From NCBI GenBank assembly GCA_001600455.1, contig BCKC01000001.1, forward strand, positions 6,288,441-6,352,440: 64,000 nucleotides of DNA, written 5' to 3'. Made by a program: the position numbers and the translations under genes. The notes beneath the pieces were generated by a model. The model saw nothing but the letters and a program-made list of their open reading frames with translations. It ran no database searches and was not told the DNA's origin. Shown here in pieces: positions 1-12,607 of the stretch. This DNA comes from Endocalyx cinctus (lineage: Eukaryota > Ascomycota > Sordariomycetes > Amphisphaeriales > Apiosporaceae). Numbering within the stretch: position 1 is the first letter of the stretch; the number at the start of each line of letters is the position of its first letter.

Positions 1-473
1 CGGGATGTGGAGTACGCGCGTTCGTTGACCCTATACCAGAGAAGTTTGTTGAGTTAGCTCCCAGTTTCGAGGTAGTATTCTCAACACAAACAGAAAAAGG
101 GTGGTGGAGTTTACCTTTGCGCTCCATAGGCCTAAGGCTACAGTGCTACCTGCACAGTTTCGTACCTCCTGCGCAAAGAGGCCGGGGTCAGGGTTATCCT
201 ACAAGCACATGGTCGTTAGTTTCCAGTTCATGGGTGTATATGATCAATATAGCTTCTTCCCCCCTTTTAACAATCGTGCAATATAAAATATAAACTTACT
301 ATCATACGACCATTGATACCAACTATAAAGTCAAACCACGGCTCGATACCTAGCTCCAAATTTGTGTTACGGAGGACTTGAAAGCCGAATGCGGGCCCTT
401 TCTGTTGGTGCTGATGTTGAGGTCGGCCGTCGCCGTCGAGGCGCGAGAGGTAACGGTTTAAGGCGTTAAACAT
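1..473 (-). CDS. GRH1: GRASP-domain Golgi stacking protein, 5' part only
   Basis: The first three coding exons of a Golgi reassembly stacking protein are seen (473-300, 198-115, 30-1); the gene leaves the window on the left. All junctions are phase 0 with GTAAGT and GTAAAC donors. About 96 residues are visible. They include GFQVLRNTN, then EPWFDFIVGING and, after splicing, DNPDPGLFAQEVRNC and LGLWSAKGQRTR, which is the start of the first PDZ-like GRASP domain. The protein begins Met-Phe followed by a short amphipathic helix (ALNRYLSRL). There is no Gly2 for myristoylation, which resembles fungal Grh1, whose N terminus is acetylated. GRASPs act at the early Golgi and COPII sites and in unconventional secretion. 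The gene is divergent from TGS1. Family assignment is firm; the C-terminal half cannot be assessed. Confidence 0.9.
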
Positions 474-986
474 GGCTTGTGTGGGATATTGGATGTTTGA
501 ATTCTCTCTTTGCTTGTTTCTATTCTCGAATGTCGATTATATAATGCATTGAAGGTTCACGAGTTGTAATGGATGGAAGTAATCGTCGGTTTCGTGGTCG
601 TAATCAATATTGATGATGTTATCATAAAGTAAACTGAAGACAAGCTGTCATTAAGGTTCTCAATTAGAAGCCAGACCTCAGCCTTATGCTGTGCTTAAGG
701 TGTGTAATAGTGGGTCTTTGTACCTATCCAGCTAGCTTAATAGGTATAAGCTCCCTGTAATGGCTTCCCCTGACTACCTGAATAGAGCCAAGACCCCACT
801 AAGATACTGCAAGCTCTTATAAATAAGCTAGGCACAGCTTAAGCTAAGAATAATACACGACTGGTATTATGAGAAATTCTTCTGATGCTAAGATCTTTCG
901 TAAAATCATTTAATATTTTAATAACAAATCTCAAAACATCATATATATACTTTGTTCATCCATAAATCATAGATACTTACGTTATA
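474..986. promoter_or_regulatory. Shared divergent promoter region, GRASP / TGS1
   Basis: These 513 bases separate two start codons that point away from each other, so they must hold both promoters. No clear TATA box or named transcription factor site was recognised. An imperfect inverted repeat occupies the middle. Confidence 0.5.
680..850. repeat. Imperfect inverted repeat, MITE-like or stem-loop
   Basis: Two arms are partly complementary. ATGCTGTGCTTAAGG near 687-701 pairs imperfectly with GGCACAGCTTAAGC near 831-844, and AGTGGGTCTTTG near 709-720 pairs with CCAAGACCCCACT near 788-800. Mismatches and a central unpaired stretch remain. It could be a degraded miniature inverted-repeat element or chance; no target-site duplication was confirmed. 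Confidence 0.3.
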
Positions 987-1911
987 ATGAAGAGAGCTAC
1001 AATTCTCCCATTGACAGATGATTGTCATCACTGGACTCGGCTGAACCAAGTCCCCTGGGATTTACAGAAGTATGTAGTATCTCCTTTCTCTAGGCAACTT
1101 TCGCACTTGCGTACTAACACGTCCCGCAATGTAAAGATATTGGCAGCAACGACATACTATATTCCCGGATTATGATGAGGGCATACACCTGACACATGAC
1201 GCGTGGTATGGCGTTACCCCTGAACCGGTTGCCATGTAAGTAATCATCCTGCTGCAGCCCCCAGAGTATTTATATCCCCACAGTTACGCGCATATACTAA
1301 TGCAGCAGTTCAGACGTATCGCACAAGACCTGCAATCTATATTTAGTTCGTCCAAGACGACAATCATAGATCTATTCGCCGGCGTTGGTGGGAACGCCAT
1401 TAGCTTGGCACTTGCCGAGAACGCTGACGGCAGCCGTCGGTGGGATAAGGTTATCGCCATCGAGATGGACGCTGCCACCCTTGCGTGCGCCCAGCACAAC
1501 GCCTCCATCTATGGAGTAGCTGACGATATCGTATGGATATTGGGTGACAGTCTGAAATACCTCGACCTGCTGACTCACTCTCCGAGTCAGCTTGAGCCGA
1601 TATTACAAGCCGACATTGGTGCCACCGTCCTATTTGCTTCGCCCCCATGGGGCGGTCCCGGCTATAGGACCGATGAGGTCTTTGACTTGACTTTGATGGA
1701 GCCCTACAATTTGGCCACGTTACATGGTGCGTGCAAGCCGATGGATCACGCGCTATACCTTCCGAGAACGAGTGACCTGCGCCAAATCGCCAAACTTGCT
1801 CCTGAGGATGCTAAGATCGAGGTCATCCAATACTGTGTTCAGGGAGCTAGCAAAGCGCTGGTCGCCTACATTCCAGCAGCTACTGAGTCACCTCATCCAG
1901 GCACATCATGA
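987..1911 (+). CDS. TGS1: Trimethylguanosine synthase (snRNA/snoRNA cap hypermethylase)
   Basis: Three exons (987-1073, 1147-1235, 1284-1911) give 267 aa. Tgs1 converts the m7G caps of snRNAs and snoRNAs to 2,2,7-trimethylguanosine in the nucleus/nucleolus, using S-adenosylmethionine. Visible family signatures are HHWTRLNQVPWDLQKY at the N terminus, DEGIHLTHDAWYGVTPEPVA across exon 2, the SAM-binding motif DLFAGVGGN at about residues 84-92, and the catalytic loop SPPWGGPGY. The ATG overlaps an upstream in-frame TAA (TAATG), so the start is well bounded. Introns are 73 and 48 bp and preserve the family alignment. The length suits compact fungal Tgs1, which lacks the long N-terminal extension of animal enzymes. 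It converges with the RTA1 gene, about 100 bp away. Confidence 0.92.
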
Positions 1912-2017
1912 AGTTGATTTTATAAACACAGGGCTCACTCTATGTGCTGATTCATTTATTAATCATTAATATTTGGTTCGCTATGTACGATGAGGAAATC
2001 TAGTCAACGGTCCGTCT

Positions 2018-3092
2018 CTATATCCAGTTGGCGGGACTGTTCAAAGGAGCCGTCATCTCCCCCACCTCAAATCTCTGGTGTCTTTCACTACTGCGTGATC
2101 CAAAACCAAACAGCACTGAGGTTGAAGCGCTTCGACTTCGCTTTCTCTTCTTTACTCCGTCCTGTAAAAAATTGGAAGGGTGAGCCACAACTAATCCGAT
2201 AACGGGCTCTGCCACCAAAAATCCGTCGAAAGCGGCGTAGAAAGCCTCGTTTTTATCGATGACACTGTTCCAACCCGAACCTATCATTATGGTGTGAAAA
2301 ATCGCCCTCCAAAATAAGACCGCGGTAGAAACTACCATTATGGTAAGAAAGATCTTGAATTTCCGAGTTGTGGTTATGAACCCGAGCACGGGGTGGAAAG
2401 TTGTATACCCGTAATGTTTGTGCGCACGCATCGCCTTTATGAGGACGGCGGCGAATAGGATGAGGAAGCAAAGCAGAGAAAGTGCCTGCATAGCTGTGCC
2501 TGCAGCGATGATAATAGCACCTTTGCCGGCGTTAGGGCCAAACCCGGTGCTCGTTGAGAGGTCTGAGAAAGCGAAGGCAAACCCGGCCGCTTGTAGTGCG
2601 AAACCTACGGCATCGATCCAACTGAGCCTCGTGTATTTCGACGGGTCAATTAAGGAGTGCTCGACTCCCAAGATAGTAACTGTATGACAAACAGTACTAT
2701 ATATCCTATTTTGTGTCAATATTCTGCTTAATTTGGTACAATTCGTGAATATTAACTTACGCATAAGAGATTAATGGTGGTGCGATAGTCACCAATACCG
2801 TCGATGCCGCAAAAAGTCGGACGTCAAAGGGGTAAAAAGAACTGGCTATCCTGAGAGCAAAGCCTACAATCTCAAGAACGCAGGCTATTGATATAGGTAT
2901 ACTGAATTGAAGCCATCTCTTGGCTCGGCTCGCGGTGTAGAGGCATACTATCAGGGAAATGATGAAGATAGCTGTAAAGACAGAATTCGCGATGGCATTT
3001 GGCTGGTAGCCATACGGACTCCTCACCGAGAATAAGCATGTCTCGTAAGTGCAAGCATAGAGGGGTAGAGTCGAAGTATTTGGATCACCCAT
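2018..3092 (-). CDS. RTA1-family seven-TM lipid-translocating exporter-like protein
   Basis: Two exons (3092-2761, 2696-2018) joined over a 64-bp intron encode 336 aa. The acceptor at ATATATAG keeps the frame and yields SYATVCHTVTILG. The protein is almost all hydrophobic segments, with RTA1-family features: an N-terminal YGYQPN-x-IANSVF segment before TM1, TM3 with VLEIVGFALRI, and a late loop with GWNSVIDKNE-x-FY-x-AFDG followed by HPSNFL, corresponding to the family's G-x-NE-x-x-FY...D...HPG pattern. The C-terminal cytoplasmic tail is basic (KKRKRSRS). The family includes yeast Rta1, Rsb1 and Pug1, linked to sterol-drug tolerance, sphingoid-base export and porphyrin handling. The substrate here cannot be inferred. 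Confidence 0.85.
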
Positions 3093-4884
3093 GGTATTAT
3101 CATGACCTCCGTGATATAAAGACTCGATGATTTACATAGAAGTAGAACAAAGAGTCGATCAATAAACCCCTTGTTCCTAGCAGGGGGCAATGCTCACTCA
3201 TATAGTCCCATTTTGAAGCAGGATCATTGCTACCTGCGAGTTGGACCAAAGCACATCACCATCAATCAGTCAGCATAGGCTGGAGGGGGGGAGCATCGCT
3301 GGCGGCACAGACGCAAGAATGTGGCGAGTCGGAATCATAGCTTATTGGCGTTTTGGCCAAAGCATACACAAAAATCACCCCTCTCATAATCATGAAACCA
3401 GCCCCAATGTTCCTTCACATTCTGGGCGGATTGAAAAAATATATACATCGATAGGCTAACAGCTTTTCTTTGGTGAGAAAGACAAGCACAATGGATACGT
3501 GCGCTCGAGTCAGCTGCTTCTTATCATCATCATCATGACTTGTTTTGACTTTACTACGTATCTGCCTGCTACGCTGAGGAATCGATTATGAAACCTGATT
3601 CGGCGTCTGCGCCCTTGGCCCTCATATTCAGGCCTTTAAATAAGGAATGGAGGGTTTCCCCAATCCAGGACGTTGGATTTAGTCTCTTCCGGTTTACAGT
3701 AGCGTTGCAGAGAATAGAAATGATACCCACCCGGTTTTCTGCAGGGGTTTATGGGAGGGGAGGGGGAGGTGTAATGGTGTGCGTGGCACAGCGTATGTCA
3801 GCCCGTCCGCCTGTCGGAATTCGGGCCCTTACTTGAAGAAGCGAGAACTTGCGAGAAATTTCAAACTTCCTCATTCGTATATATCTGTCCTTCATAACTG
3901 ATAAGCATGATCTTATCGACTTTGTTGTCTGTATCTGTTTATTTGAATTAAACCAACTCGCATCTCACGAAATTAATTCAGAACCGATACAATGCACATT
4001 TGACAATGTTGGTGTTTCATAAGAAAAAAGAAAATAATAATAATAATAAAAGAATCGTTACATGCCATGAATTATGGGCTCTTCTTTTTGTTGCAAGAAA
4101 GAGTTCATGATTTGGGTATTTGTATTTTCCCTTCCTCCAGTGAAACGCAGACTTAAAGGAACTTCTGAATCAATCTTTTCTAAATGCTTATGTTCTCTTC
4201 TTCCTCTCCAGCTCTTTCTAACTACATAAAACTTCAATCAGTCAAGTTTTAAATGTTTATCCACTATCTGAAACTTGCGATCAATCAAATGACTTGCATT
4301 CATCCCATAACATGAGCGACGGGATGCACCGCTTTCCCGTTCAACATGCAAGAAATACAGGCTAGTATAAGTTCCATGCGTTGCATGGAAGGATCCTTCG
4401 GCTAACGTGAGCATTACGAGAAGGATTTTCAGAGCACAAATTATCGAGGTTGGGAAAAACTAGTAGAAAAGGAAAGTTAGGCAGGCGTAGGAATAGGGGG
4501 CGTCAGATCCTTTACTGATTGGCTGAACGCCATCGTGGATGGTGTCTTACCAAACTGTCTCTTTTTATATTGAATTTACTTGTTGGTAACCTGCGAACAT
4601 AATCATCATCCTTTTTTCTTCTCTTTTAGTTTTGCTCCTCGTTCGATTCCATAAGAGACAACAGGATAAACTAACATGATGATCAAAGCCATCTCCAGCC
4701 TTCCTACTTCCTGAGCATCCTCTGAATTACCTACACCCTCCTGCACACCTTCAGGGACAAACCTTTGAGAACGTACTTGGTATCCAAAGCATTCGTTTAC
4801 ATGAGATGATACGGTTATAATTGTCAAAGCTAACGCCACAATCAATTGTCAGAACAACTTCAAGAAAACCAGTCCGCCAGTTTC
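3093..4884. other. Intergenic spacer, no gene recognised
   Basis: AT-rich spacer with stop codons in all frames. It holds a short AAT triplet run near 4033-4050 and a purine-rich patch near 3750-3770. Short open frames here have no recognisable domain. Confidence 0.6.
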
Positions 4885-5640
4885 ATGGGTGAAACTTATT
4901 TTCGTCGGGTATAACTAAGAACGCCGTCGCTAAGAAGTCGCCAATGCGTACTCCGTATACTTTGTGTTAAAATTAGAATTCCTCTTACAGTACACCTGTT
5001 GAACAGTACGGCCGATTATGGGAATGCATTAATTGACCGAATCTATCCAATTGTTATTCTTTCTATTCTTAGTGATGTGTTGAATACTTTATATATCGGT
5101 TGGGAGCATTTTGAGTGACAGTTTTAGTCCGTAGCATCTCCAGTACTAGAAAATGATGGTTTCAGACCATTCTATTGAGGATGTTTCAGCTTGACACCAA
5201 TATAAATTGTCTATCTTACATACTGCCTCCCATCTTTGACTGGGGCCTTCTGTAAGAGGTCGGTATACAGAGCAGTAACCGGGCGGAGCTGCGGGTTCGT
5301 CGTCACGGCCCTCCGGTTCCGCCGCTGGGTCGGCGAGGGCCACGATACGCTCGTAATCGCGACTGACTCCGAGTACGTGACCGACGGCGCCACCACCTAG
5401 GCCATAACTTTGATCCGCAACAACTGCTGGAAGACGAAAGTAAATGCCGACGTCAAGAACCGCGACCTCTGGGAGGCTTCGCTCCGCAAGGTTCAACAGT
5501 TCATGGACAGGGGTTGAAGATTCAGCTCCGGTGGATCTCCAAGGACTGGAACACCGTCGCGGATACAGATGCGGAAAAGGTAGCTCAAGAGAGTATGCCT
5601 AGGGATAGATGGTTTGACTTGCCTGGCGAGTTCATTTGAT
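4885..5640 (+). pseudogene. Decayed RNase H-domain gene (relic)
   Basis: Reading three frames in turn recovers an RNase H-type protein. QSSNRAELR (5268-5300) shifts into LRFRRWVGEG and LVIATDSEYVTDGATT. A TAG at 5398-5400 follows, then NRDLWEASLRKVQQFMDRG, a TGA at 5515-5517, and in another frame WISKDWNTVADTDAEKVAQE, ending at about 5639. These match the order of the RNase H core: the Glu of RAEL, the Asp of ATDSEY and the Asp of the late N-x-VAD segment. A weak upstream piece, FVGYN...NAYSVYF near 4890-4975, may be the remains of the first strand and Asp loop. The relic is GC-richer than its surroundings. It has at least two frameshifts and internal stops, so it is not functional as RNase H. 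The antisense open frame across it is not a gene. Confidence 0.75.
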
Positions 5641-5977
5641 GGGGTAGAAGAGCTGCTTTGGCTGGTAAAGAAGGTAAATGTTTAGGGATAGTAAATTGAA
5701 TTTATGCAACTTGTCATCGTAACTCGCAATCTTTAAGTTTTCTCTACTCATATGTTCCTGGCTCTAGTAAAAATAAATCCCGTTTTCTTTTTATCTATCT
5801 CTACTTCGGAACTAATCTTCCAAATTATATATACACACCAGTATACTCAACAAACCAATTGTATAAATAAAGATATCTTCCGTGCCTTCTTTCTAGCTAT
5901 ACTTGACGATTTCACGAAGAGAAAAGAAACAACAAAAAACAAAACTCCCTCAGCCTTATCTGCTCATGATACCATGC

Positions 5978-8900
5978 TTACAAAGCTTTAACAATAGACT
6001 TCTCATCAAACAGATCTTTTAGCACGCTCAGGAGACATCCTTCCTCATCCAGCACGGTCATAGCGTAGGTGGATTCGAAGGCGTAAATGCTGAGCTGGCC
6101 GAAGAAGGGTCGCAAGATTTTAGCGACGAGCTCGTCTTTCCGGTCTATGGGTAACTCGTCGCTGATGCCGGAGGCGGAGCCGAGGAGGAGTCTTCGCTGT
6201 CCCTGGCTGTTGGCCGCCATAGCGGCGGCGGATTCCGTCTGCTGCGCTGAGATGATCGCGGAGTTGCCTAGCTCCTCCGAGATTTCGTCCACGAGCGCTA
6301 CAGGCTGATAATTGCTGGATCGGTAGACGGCGTCTATCGTGTCGGTAACGAAAAGCCACTCGTGCAACTGGAAGTCGTCCGGGGCTGCAGCTATGAGGAG
6401 ATCCAGGAGCTTACACGCTTGTAGTACGGATGCGTTGTTATATGTATCCGAGGATGAGGTGTTATCGGGCGCGACAACGGAGGCGATCGCCGCGTGCAGC
6501 TCGGCGTTGATGATCGGCCACAGGCCCGAGAGGTGAACGGTGGAAGTGCGCAATACTAAAGCGCGAACGACCATAAATATTTCCGCTCGCGTGGTTGAAG
6601 ACGGCGACGAGGTTGACGATGCTGCTAGAAGCTCCACGATGCGTGACATGATTGTAGGGAGATCTGTTACGAATGTATCCGCCCCACAAGCGAGTATGAG
6701 CGCTGCGACTCGACGGAGATTTAGTTGTGTCTTGCGATCAGCCTCCAGTCTGGCCGATGTAGCACCGACCCCAAAGACTATACCTGCTGTTGTAGGGGGG
6801 GTAATTCGAGCAAGGATTTCCGCCATTCGATCTTTGTCCGTAACTGTCCATAATTTCAACAATGGGAGCCAGTGATCTCTCACTAACGGGATAGACGAGC
6901 CAAAAAATCTCGTATCGTTAAATGCATCTCCTATATCTTTCTTCCATGTCTTCTGATTGTTAGGTAGTCGAGTTAATTCTTGTAGGAGTACAAGAGTCCC
7001 CTTGTTTAAAGTATCAGGGAAATTCTTAGAACGGATACATGGACCTATAACGTTCGCCGAGATCGACTGTGCTGCCGTAAGCACTCGATCCGGCTCAACA
7101 AGAATCTTGGGCAGATTTGGTACAATTCCTGCCAGAATTCCTACTACGTCATCAGCTCTGGCAGCTGGGCTTCGCGATGTTAAAGCTTCAGAGCTGGAAG
7201 TCTCTGCTTGCGAGGCAGACGACTCAGAAAAGAAGGTTGGTCTTGTTGTAAAAAGAGCAGTTAGTAGTCTAAGGAAAAGGTCCTACATCCTATTGTTAGT
7301 CTAGTATTCAATATAGATTCATTAATTGAGGACAACTTACGCTCAACTCCCTTCTCATCTTTCTCTGCTCTCCGAAATTTGTGTTGTCGACCTTTTCGCC
7401 CAATATCGCAGCAAAATCCAGGAGACTGGGTAGCGTTTGTCTGTGTGGGAAAGGATTCCCGAGGATATCCTTCAAGAAAGTCATACAATCCTGCCAAATC
7501 TCATCCATCGCGTCATCTTCAAGTGATCGCGCGTAGTCGACTAAGAATATTACAAGGTCCGTATCATGCAGCGATATAGTCATCATTGACTTTCTGGATT
7601 GATCTAGTGCGGTGGGGTTTGTCCGACTGTATACGGAATTGAAGATAGCCGGAATGGTATGCCTCGGTCGAGATCCATCCAAGGCTGGGAGAAGTTTGAA
7701 GACTTCAGAATGCTTTGTCGGGTCAGGATCGGTCAGAGAAGCTTGCCATATATCCACGACTGTTTCTAGACTCTCTAAAGCTTCGGCAGCAAACACATGC
7801 TCTAGTAGACGTCTGGCACGATTTCGCATCCGTAGCGAAGTGTAGTTAAACGAGGCTGCCGAGTCACTGTCGATGGTGCTAGCCTCTCCTCCTTGACCCC
7901 AAGACCAGATTCTAAAGCATATCCGTACCGCGTCTTGGAAGGCAAGGAGTACAGTCAGTCTATCGTTTGCGGTCGCACTTCGAGATTGAGGTGCTTCCGA
8001 GTTGAAGACTCCTGATACCATGTTTCCAAAGAAACCTTGAGGTTGATCAGGGCTCTTGATAATCTGAGCACGAGCCTCCTCAGTCAACAGTTGATCGTGT
8101 GCTTTTGCGAGGACCTGCTCGAGCGCATTGAGAAGTGATATTAAGGTTGTTTCGGGAGCTCCAATGCTACCAGTAAGTTCTTCGCCCTGCCTGAACGTCC
8201 TCTGCAAATCATTAAATGTGTCGCTAATTTGAGTGCACAATGTTTCAACCAATGGTATAAGTACTTGGAAGATAGAGTTTGCGTATAGTGGCAGGCATTC
8301 TGTAAGAAATCCCACCCAAGCATCTAGCACAGGGCGGCTTGTGGATGAGCTGAGACCTGCTTGAATGCATTTCAAGAGGGATGGTGGTGGTGCTGATAAT
8401 GATGATGAAATTGGAGGAGGTGGTTCTACTGAAGTGGACGCTGTACGCGGGCGGCCAGCGGATGAGTAACTCAAGGCGCGTTTTTCACCGGTGGGAGATG
8501 AAGGAAGCTCTTCAGGCCTTACGTCTCGTAACCTGAGTGCGGCGAAGACTACATCTAAGAAGAGAACTTGAATATAGGGGTCAGGACTACTCAGAGATTG
8601 AGATAGTCGGTCAATCAATATGACCTCTAGGTTTAAATGAGAAAGAGCTTCTGAGTGGGGACTTAGTAGGATTTGATGCAATAGTGTTAATGCACACCGA
8701 TGAAGTTGAGCAACACGGAGTTGCGCTTGTTCATCCTTGGGAAACATATTTCCCGCTATGCATCGTAAACATACGCGCAAGAAGACTTCCTGTAACGTAA
8801 TATTACTTTCCACACCAGCTGGTCACTGTTAGTTTGTTATCAAGACACGTTGGGTTCTAGTAAGACTCACTGATCTGGATCAGAGTTTGGCCAGGTTCCT

Positions 8901-11900
8901 CGATCATCCTTGTGGCAAGAACGCCCCAGAATGCATCAGGAGCCCACCGAAGCATGTTGGATAGTGTCCGAATATAGTACAAGCCTAGATCTAGATCATC
9001 TTCGGCAGTGTAGGCAAATGGCGCGTTTACCATGGCTGCATTCACTGTTCTAGGTAGAGTTCGAAGAAACTGGAGTTGGGAAATCTTAGATATAAATATC
9101 AAAAAGAGCCTTCACTTCATGTCAGTATATTCAACCTTCCAAACTTTGATTGTCAAAGTCAACTCACTTCTCAATGCCAACAACCGAGTTGAGCCAATTC
9201 TTAACAACCATAAACAATTGAGTTCTCTCATCTAGAAGGGCGTCGAGCATCAGGAAAAGCGGCCTGGTAAGCATGACTTCGAAATGATCCATGCCAGATA
9301 ATCGGTAGGAAGACCTAGGTTCTCCCATAGGAGTTTTGGGGGCTCGTCGGTCGGAGTACGAAGCGTTATCTTGTAACGTATGAGACCACAAAATACAAAA
9401 GGTCCGGCCGGATTCACCTGGCCGAATGGTAAATGTACCTCCTGTATCGTTCTTAAGCATGAGATCGGTTATAGTTGCTTCGATGTCACGATTTGAGATA
9501 GTCAGTGCTGTCTGTAGCTGCCATAGGCACTTCACCGTCTCAACATGATATTTAGGTTCGGATAGAGACAGGAATTTCCACGAGTGGCGAACTAGTGGCT
9601 CTACTAAACCCGATAGGGAGCTCATATTTATGCGCTCGCCGTCGTAGAGTTGAACAAAGAGAGAATATATGGATTTTAGGGGGATAAATGGAATACTAGG
9701 TAGGGCAAGGTATGCTTGCATAGAGGAAAGGAGTTTCTTAGTGTCCACTGGGTATTCGATAGGTGTTTTCGATAGCAGGAGACCAACAACTCGACTCCTA
9801 ACAGACATTGTTGCTGACTGTTCACGCGTTGAGAAACTATCACAAGCCAGATTGCAGGCTTTCTGGAGCAGAAGAATTCCAATGCTTTGGGCAGAAAAGG
9901 GGGTCGGGACAACTTCGAGATTCCCTTGGTCGGACACGTAAAAATTCTTAATTTTCTTAAGCAGTTCACTATTCGGCAGAGTTGCTAATACCGGCACTTC
10001 TATTGAACCACTTGACCCTGGTCCAGTTGACTTATTTGGGAACGCGCGCTCGGGAACAATTTGAATAAGGCTTAGAGCCACATCAAACGCTTGGGGAAAT
10101 ATACTGGCATCCGTATTCCCCTTCTGATAGGATCCCTTACGCTCCTTCACATCCTCCAGCATGGCGAGAACTGCCAAAGCTGCGAGAGGAGCATGGAATG
10201 TCACCATCTCCTCTTCCCGTATATTGAAATGTGTCATAATAAACTGAACGAGCGCTACTTTTTCAGCGCGCTCAGAGTAGGACGAGTTTCCCGGGCCGAT
10301 AGCTTGGGCCATGAGACCCACGAGTTCACCATAGATGAGACCGCTCTCGACGCCATCGAAAAACACGCTGGCACTGCGTAAAACTTCATTAAATTCCGCT
10401 TTACTTGCCGCTTTGGTCTTGAAATCCATGACACTGATCATTACGGGAAGGAATATCTCTGGCACGACTAAGCCACCAATTTCCCATCGATCCATCAGGG
10501 ATAGGCAAATTCGATAAGGCCGGGCGCGTTCTGCAGGGTGGCTTTCAGGAGCGCTCTTGACCATGGAGAGCAGCGCTCGAGTTAACGGTTGCAAACCAAA
10601 GTCTTCAAAGTAGCTTGTCTTGGAATTTAGATAACCCTGGTTCTCAGTTGGTGTTGAAGGCGACTCTGGGACGCCTTCATGGTCATTGTTAGAGGGTTCC
10701 GGCCCAAGAAACCAGGCCCAGAGACGTCTATTCAAGCTCATGTCCCTTCTGATAACGACACCAGAAGCGGCACGGAGGAGGAGTTCCAGGTCATCAGCTT
10801 TGACTCTCTTTTGGAATATCTTAGAATTCAGGGGAAGATGAGTAACCAGAAGGTCTAAAAAGCCTCGTTGAATAAGGAGCTGTTCATCACCTAATCCGGC
10901 AGCAAAACATCTCAAAAGTAAACCAGGTTCCGGAGAGGTCACAAGATCCGAGAGCGCGTCAGCAAGTCCGTCTGCTTCTACCTCATTAACCTTGCCAGAC
11001 GCCGTATCCTGAACTGACATCTGCGCCGATCTTGGCAAATTGCGAACCAAATAAGCAAGGGCACCCGGGCGCCGGCTTTGACTGGTTATTGTAGCTAGGA
11101 AGAAACACTGCCAAAAGAAGTCATCGCCGGTCGAATGAACGTCTGTGAGATCCTTGCTACTGGGTGGGCGTATAGCAGATTTAAAGGCTTCCATCAGTTT
11201 GAAAGTGCGATCGAACTCTTCACTAGTTTCCTCCTCTAGACCGGGCAAAAGTGCTAGAATGATAGACTTCATAGCCGGCCGCAGACTCCTTGGGTGTAGC
11301 TTTAGAAAGTGGGTTTCTAGCAAGTCTAGAAAAGGCCCCCTAACCGTCAAAGATGCGAAGGACAAAGTTGAGGCCAACCCAGGCAGATACAGAGGGAGAT
11401 CTCTAGACAGACCCTCTTTTCCTACCACAGAGAAAACGAAAGCGTATACTTCGAGGGCTTTTTGGTGTACGCCGGACGGGAGAGAGGGATTGAGGCATTG
11501 GGATAAGCGTTTTGCGACTAATGCTTTCGAGGGGATATTCGTGATGTTGGACTGCCGAGCTTGCAATGCCTAGAAAGATAAGTCGGTCAATTTAGCTATA
11601 AGCAGGAAAGAAGAATTTGGCATTTATAAGGGACAGTATATCTAACCCTCAATAAGCGACTCAAGAAGGATATATAATCGGCCCATTCCTCTAAGGCAGT
11701 ATCGAATAGCGACAGAGCTCGCTCAACACCTGACGCATACTTTCGGTAGTGCTTGTCCTTGGAAGGAGACTCTTCTAAAAATGTATATTAGCTTTAGCTA
11801 CATAAGGGACTAACGAGATTGTATTGAACAACGTCGCTGCGGTGGTTCTCGTCGTACCTGCGCTGAGCTGGTTCCTCCATTGCCTCGCAGTAGGTGTATT

Positions 11901-11954
11901 CTGACCAGAACTCTCCGGGGACATAGAACGACGAGGGCCAGGATCGAGAGCCAT
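5978..11954 (-). CDS. DOP1: DOP1 / Dopey family leucine-zipper-like trafficking scaffold
   Basis: Six exons (11954-11858, 11774-11647, 11569-9168, 9109-8871, 8818-7341, 7282-5978) with introns of 52-83 bp give 1882 aa, the usual size for fungal Dop1. The N-terminal Dopey domain starts KHYRKYASGVERALSLFDTA, then SFLSRLLRALQARQ and VAKRLSQCLNPSLPSGVHQKAL. The middle has DDLDLGLYYIRTLSNMLRWAP. The C terminus carries LPNNQKTWKKDIGDAFNDTRFF and ends FDEKSIVKAL. Dop1 works with Mon2 and the Neo1 flippase on endosome/Golgi membranes. The Aspergillus orthologue DopA affects polarity and development. Every junction preserves phase and joins recognisable family text. The first exon (32 residues, Ser/Pro-rich) is the least conserved part, so its start is the least certain. 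Confidence 0.93.
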
Positions 11955-12607
11955 TTTGGCAGTAAAAGTGACTAAGGAGGTATTATTCTAGGTTTCATCA
12001 GGACTCTTCTAGCAATATGAGAATAGCTGAAGATCATTTCTTCTTTACATGTCGCATTTTGTTTGTCAATGCAAAAGGCTAAAAAGACACGATGCAGCTA
12101 ACGAGTACAGTGAGCTTAGTGCTATCAACTTAAAATGACGTTACGAATACCACTGCCATACCAGCCTAGCCAGCACCCTTAGCGGGGCCAGCTGGCCAGG
12201 TACAGGTACGCTTGCTGGCCTGGTACGTAACAGATCACCAACCTTGCTATAATTATATTCTTGTTATAAGCATTTACTGCGTGCGTATCCTATTAGCATC
12301 TAACAAGCAACTATCATCCAATTTGAAAGATGTACGAAGATGTGCGATTTACAGTTCATCTTCGAAGAGTCAATAAATATTAAATCCCAGGTTGCTCTAA
12401 TTTATTATATTTTTATAAATGGTCAATATTATACGCCTATGCTCAAAATGGTGAAATAAGAACACAATATTTTGTCGTTGGGTTCATTTCTTGGAAGCAC
12501 TCCACATCTCCCTTACTCTAATATCACTATCTACGAAAGAGAACCAGAAAATAATTTTATTACAAGGTAAATAATTAATTAAGGAAAATAACCTTTTAAG
12601 CCCAATC
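11955..12607. other. Intergenic spacer with CTGGCC palindrome and repeat
   Basis: DOP1 promoter side plus the 3' flank of the protease-like gene. It holds a perfect 12-bp palindrome GGCCAGCTGGCC (12187-12198), and a near-direct repeat GCTGGCCAGGTAC / GCTGGCCTGGTAC (12191-12203, 12214-12226). The rest is AT-rich without signals. Confidence 0.5.

Noticed and set aside
4606..4845. 79-codon minus-strand frame with a hydrophobic start
   Set aside because: No domain, AT-rich context, no splicing partners.
5146..5496. 116-codon minus-strand frame
   Set aside because: Antisense to the RNase H relic, which explains the GC-rich coding-like signal on the plus strand.
12187..12226. CTGGCC palindrome as a transposon terminal repeat
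   Set aside because: No element body, partner end or target-site duplication seen nearby.
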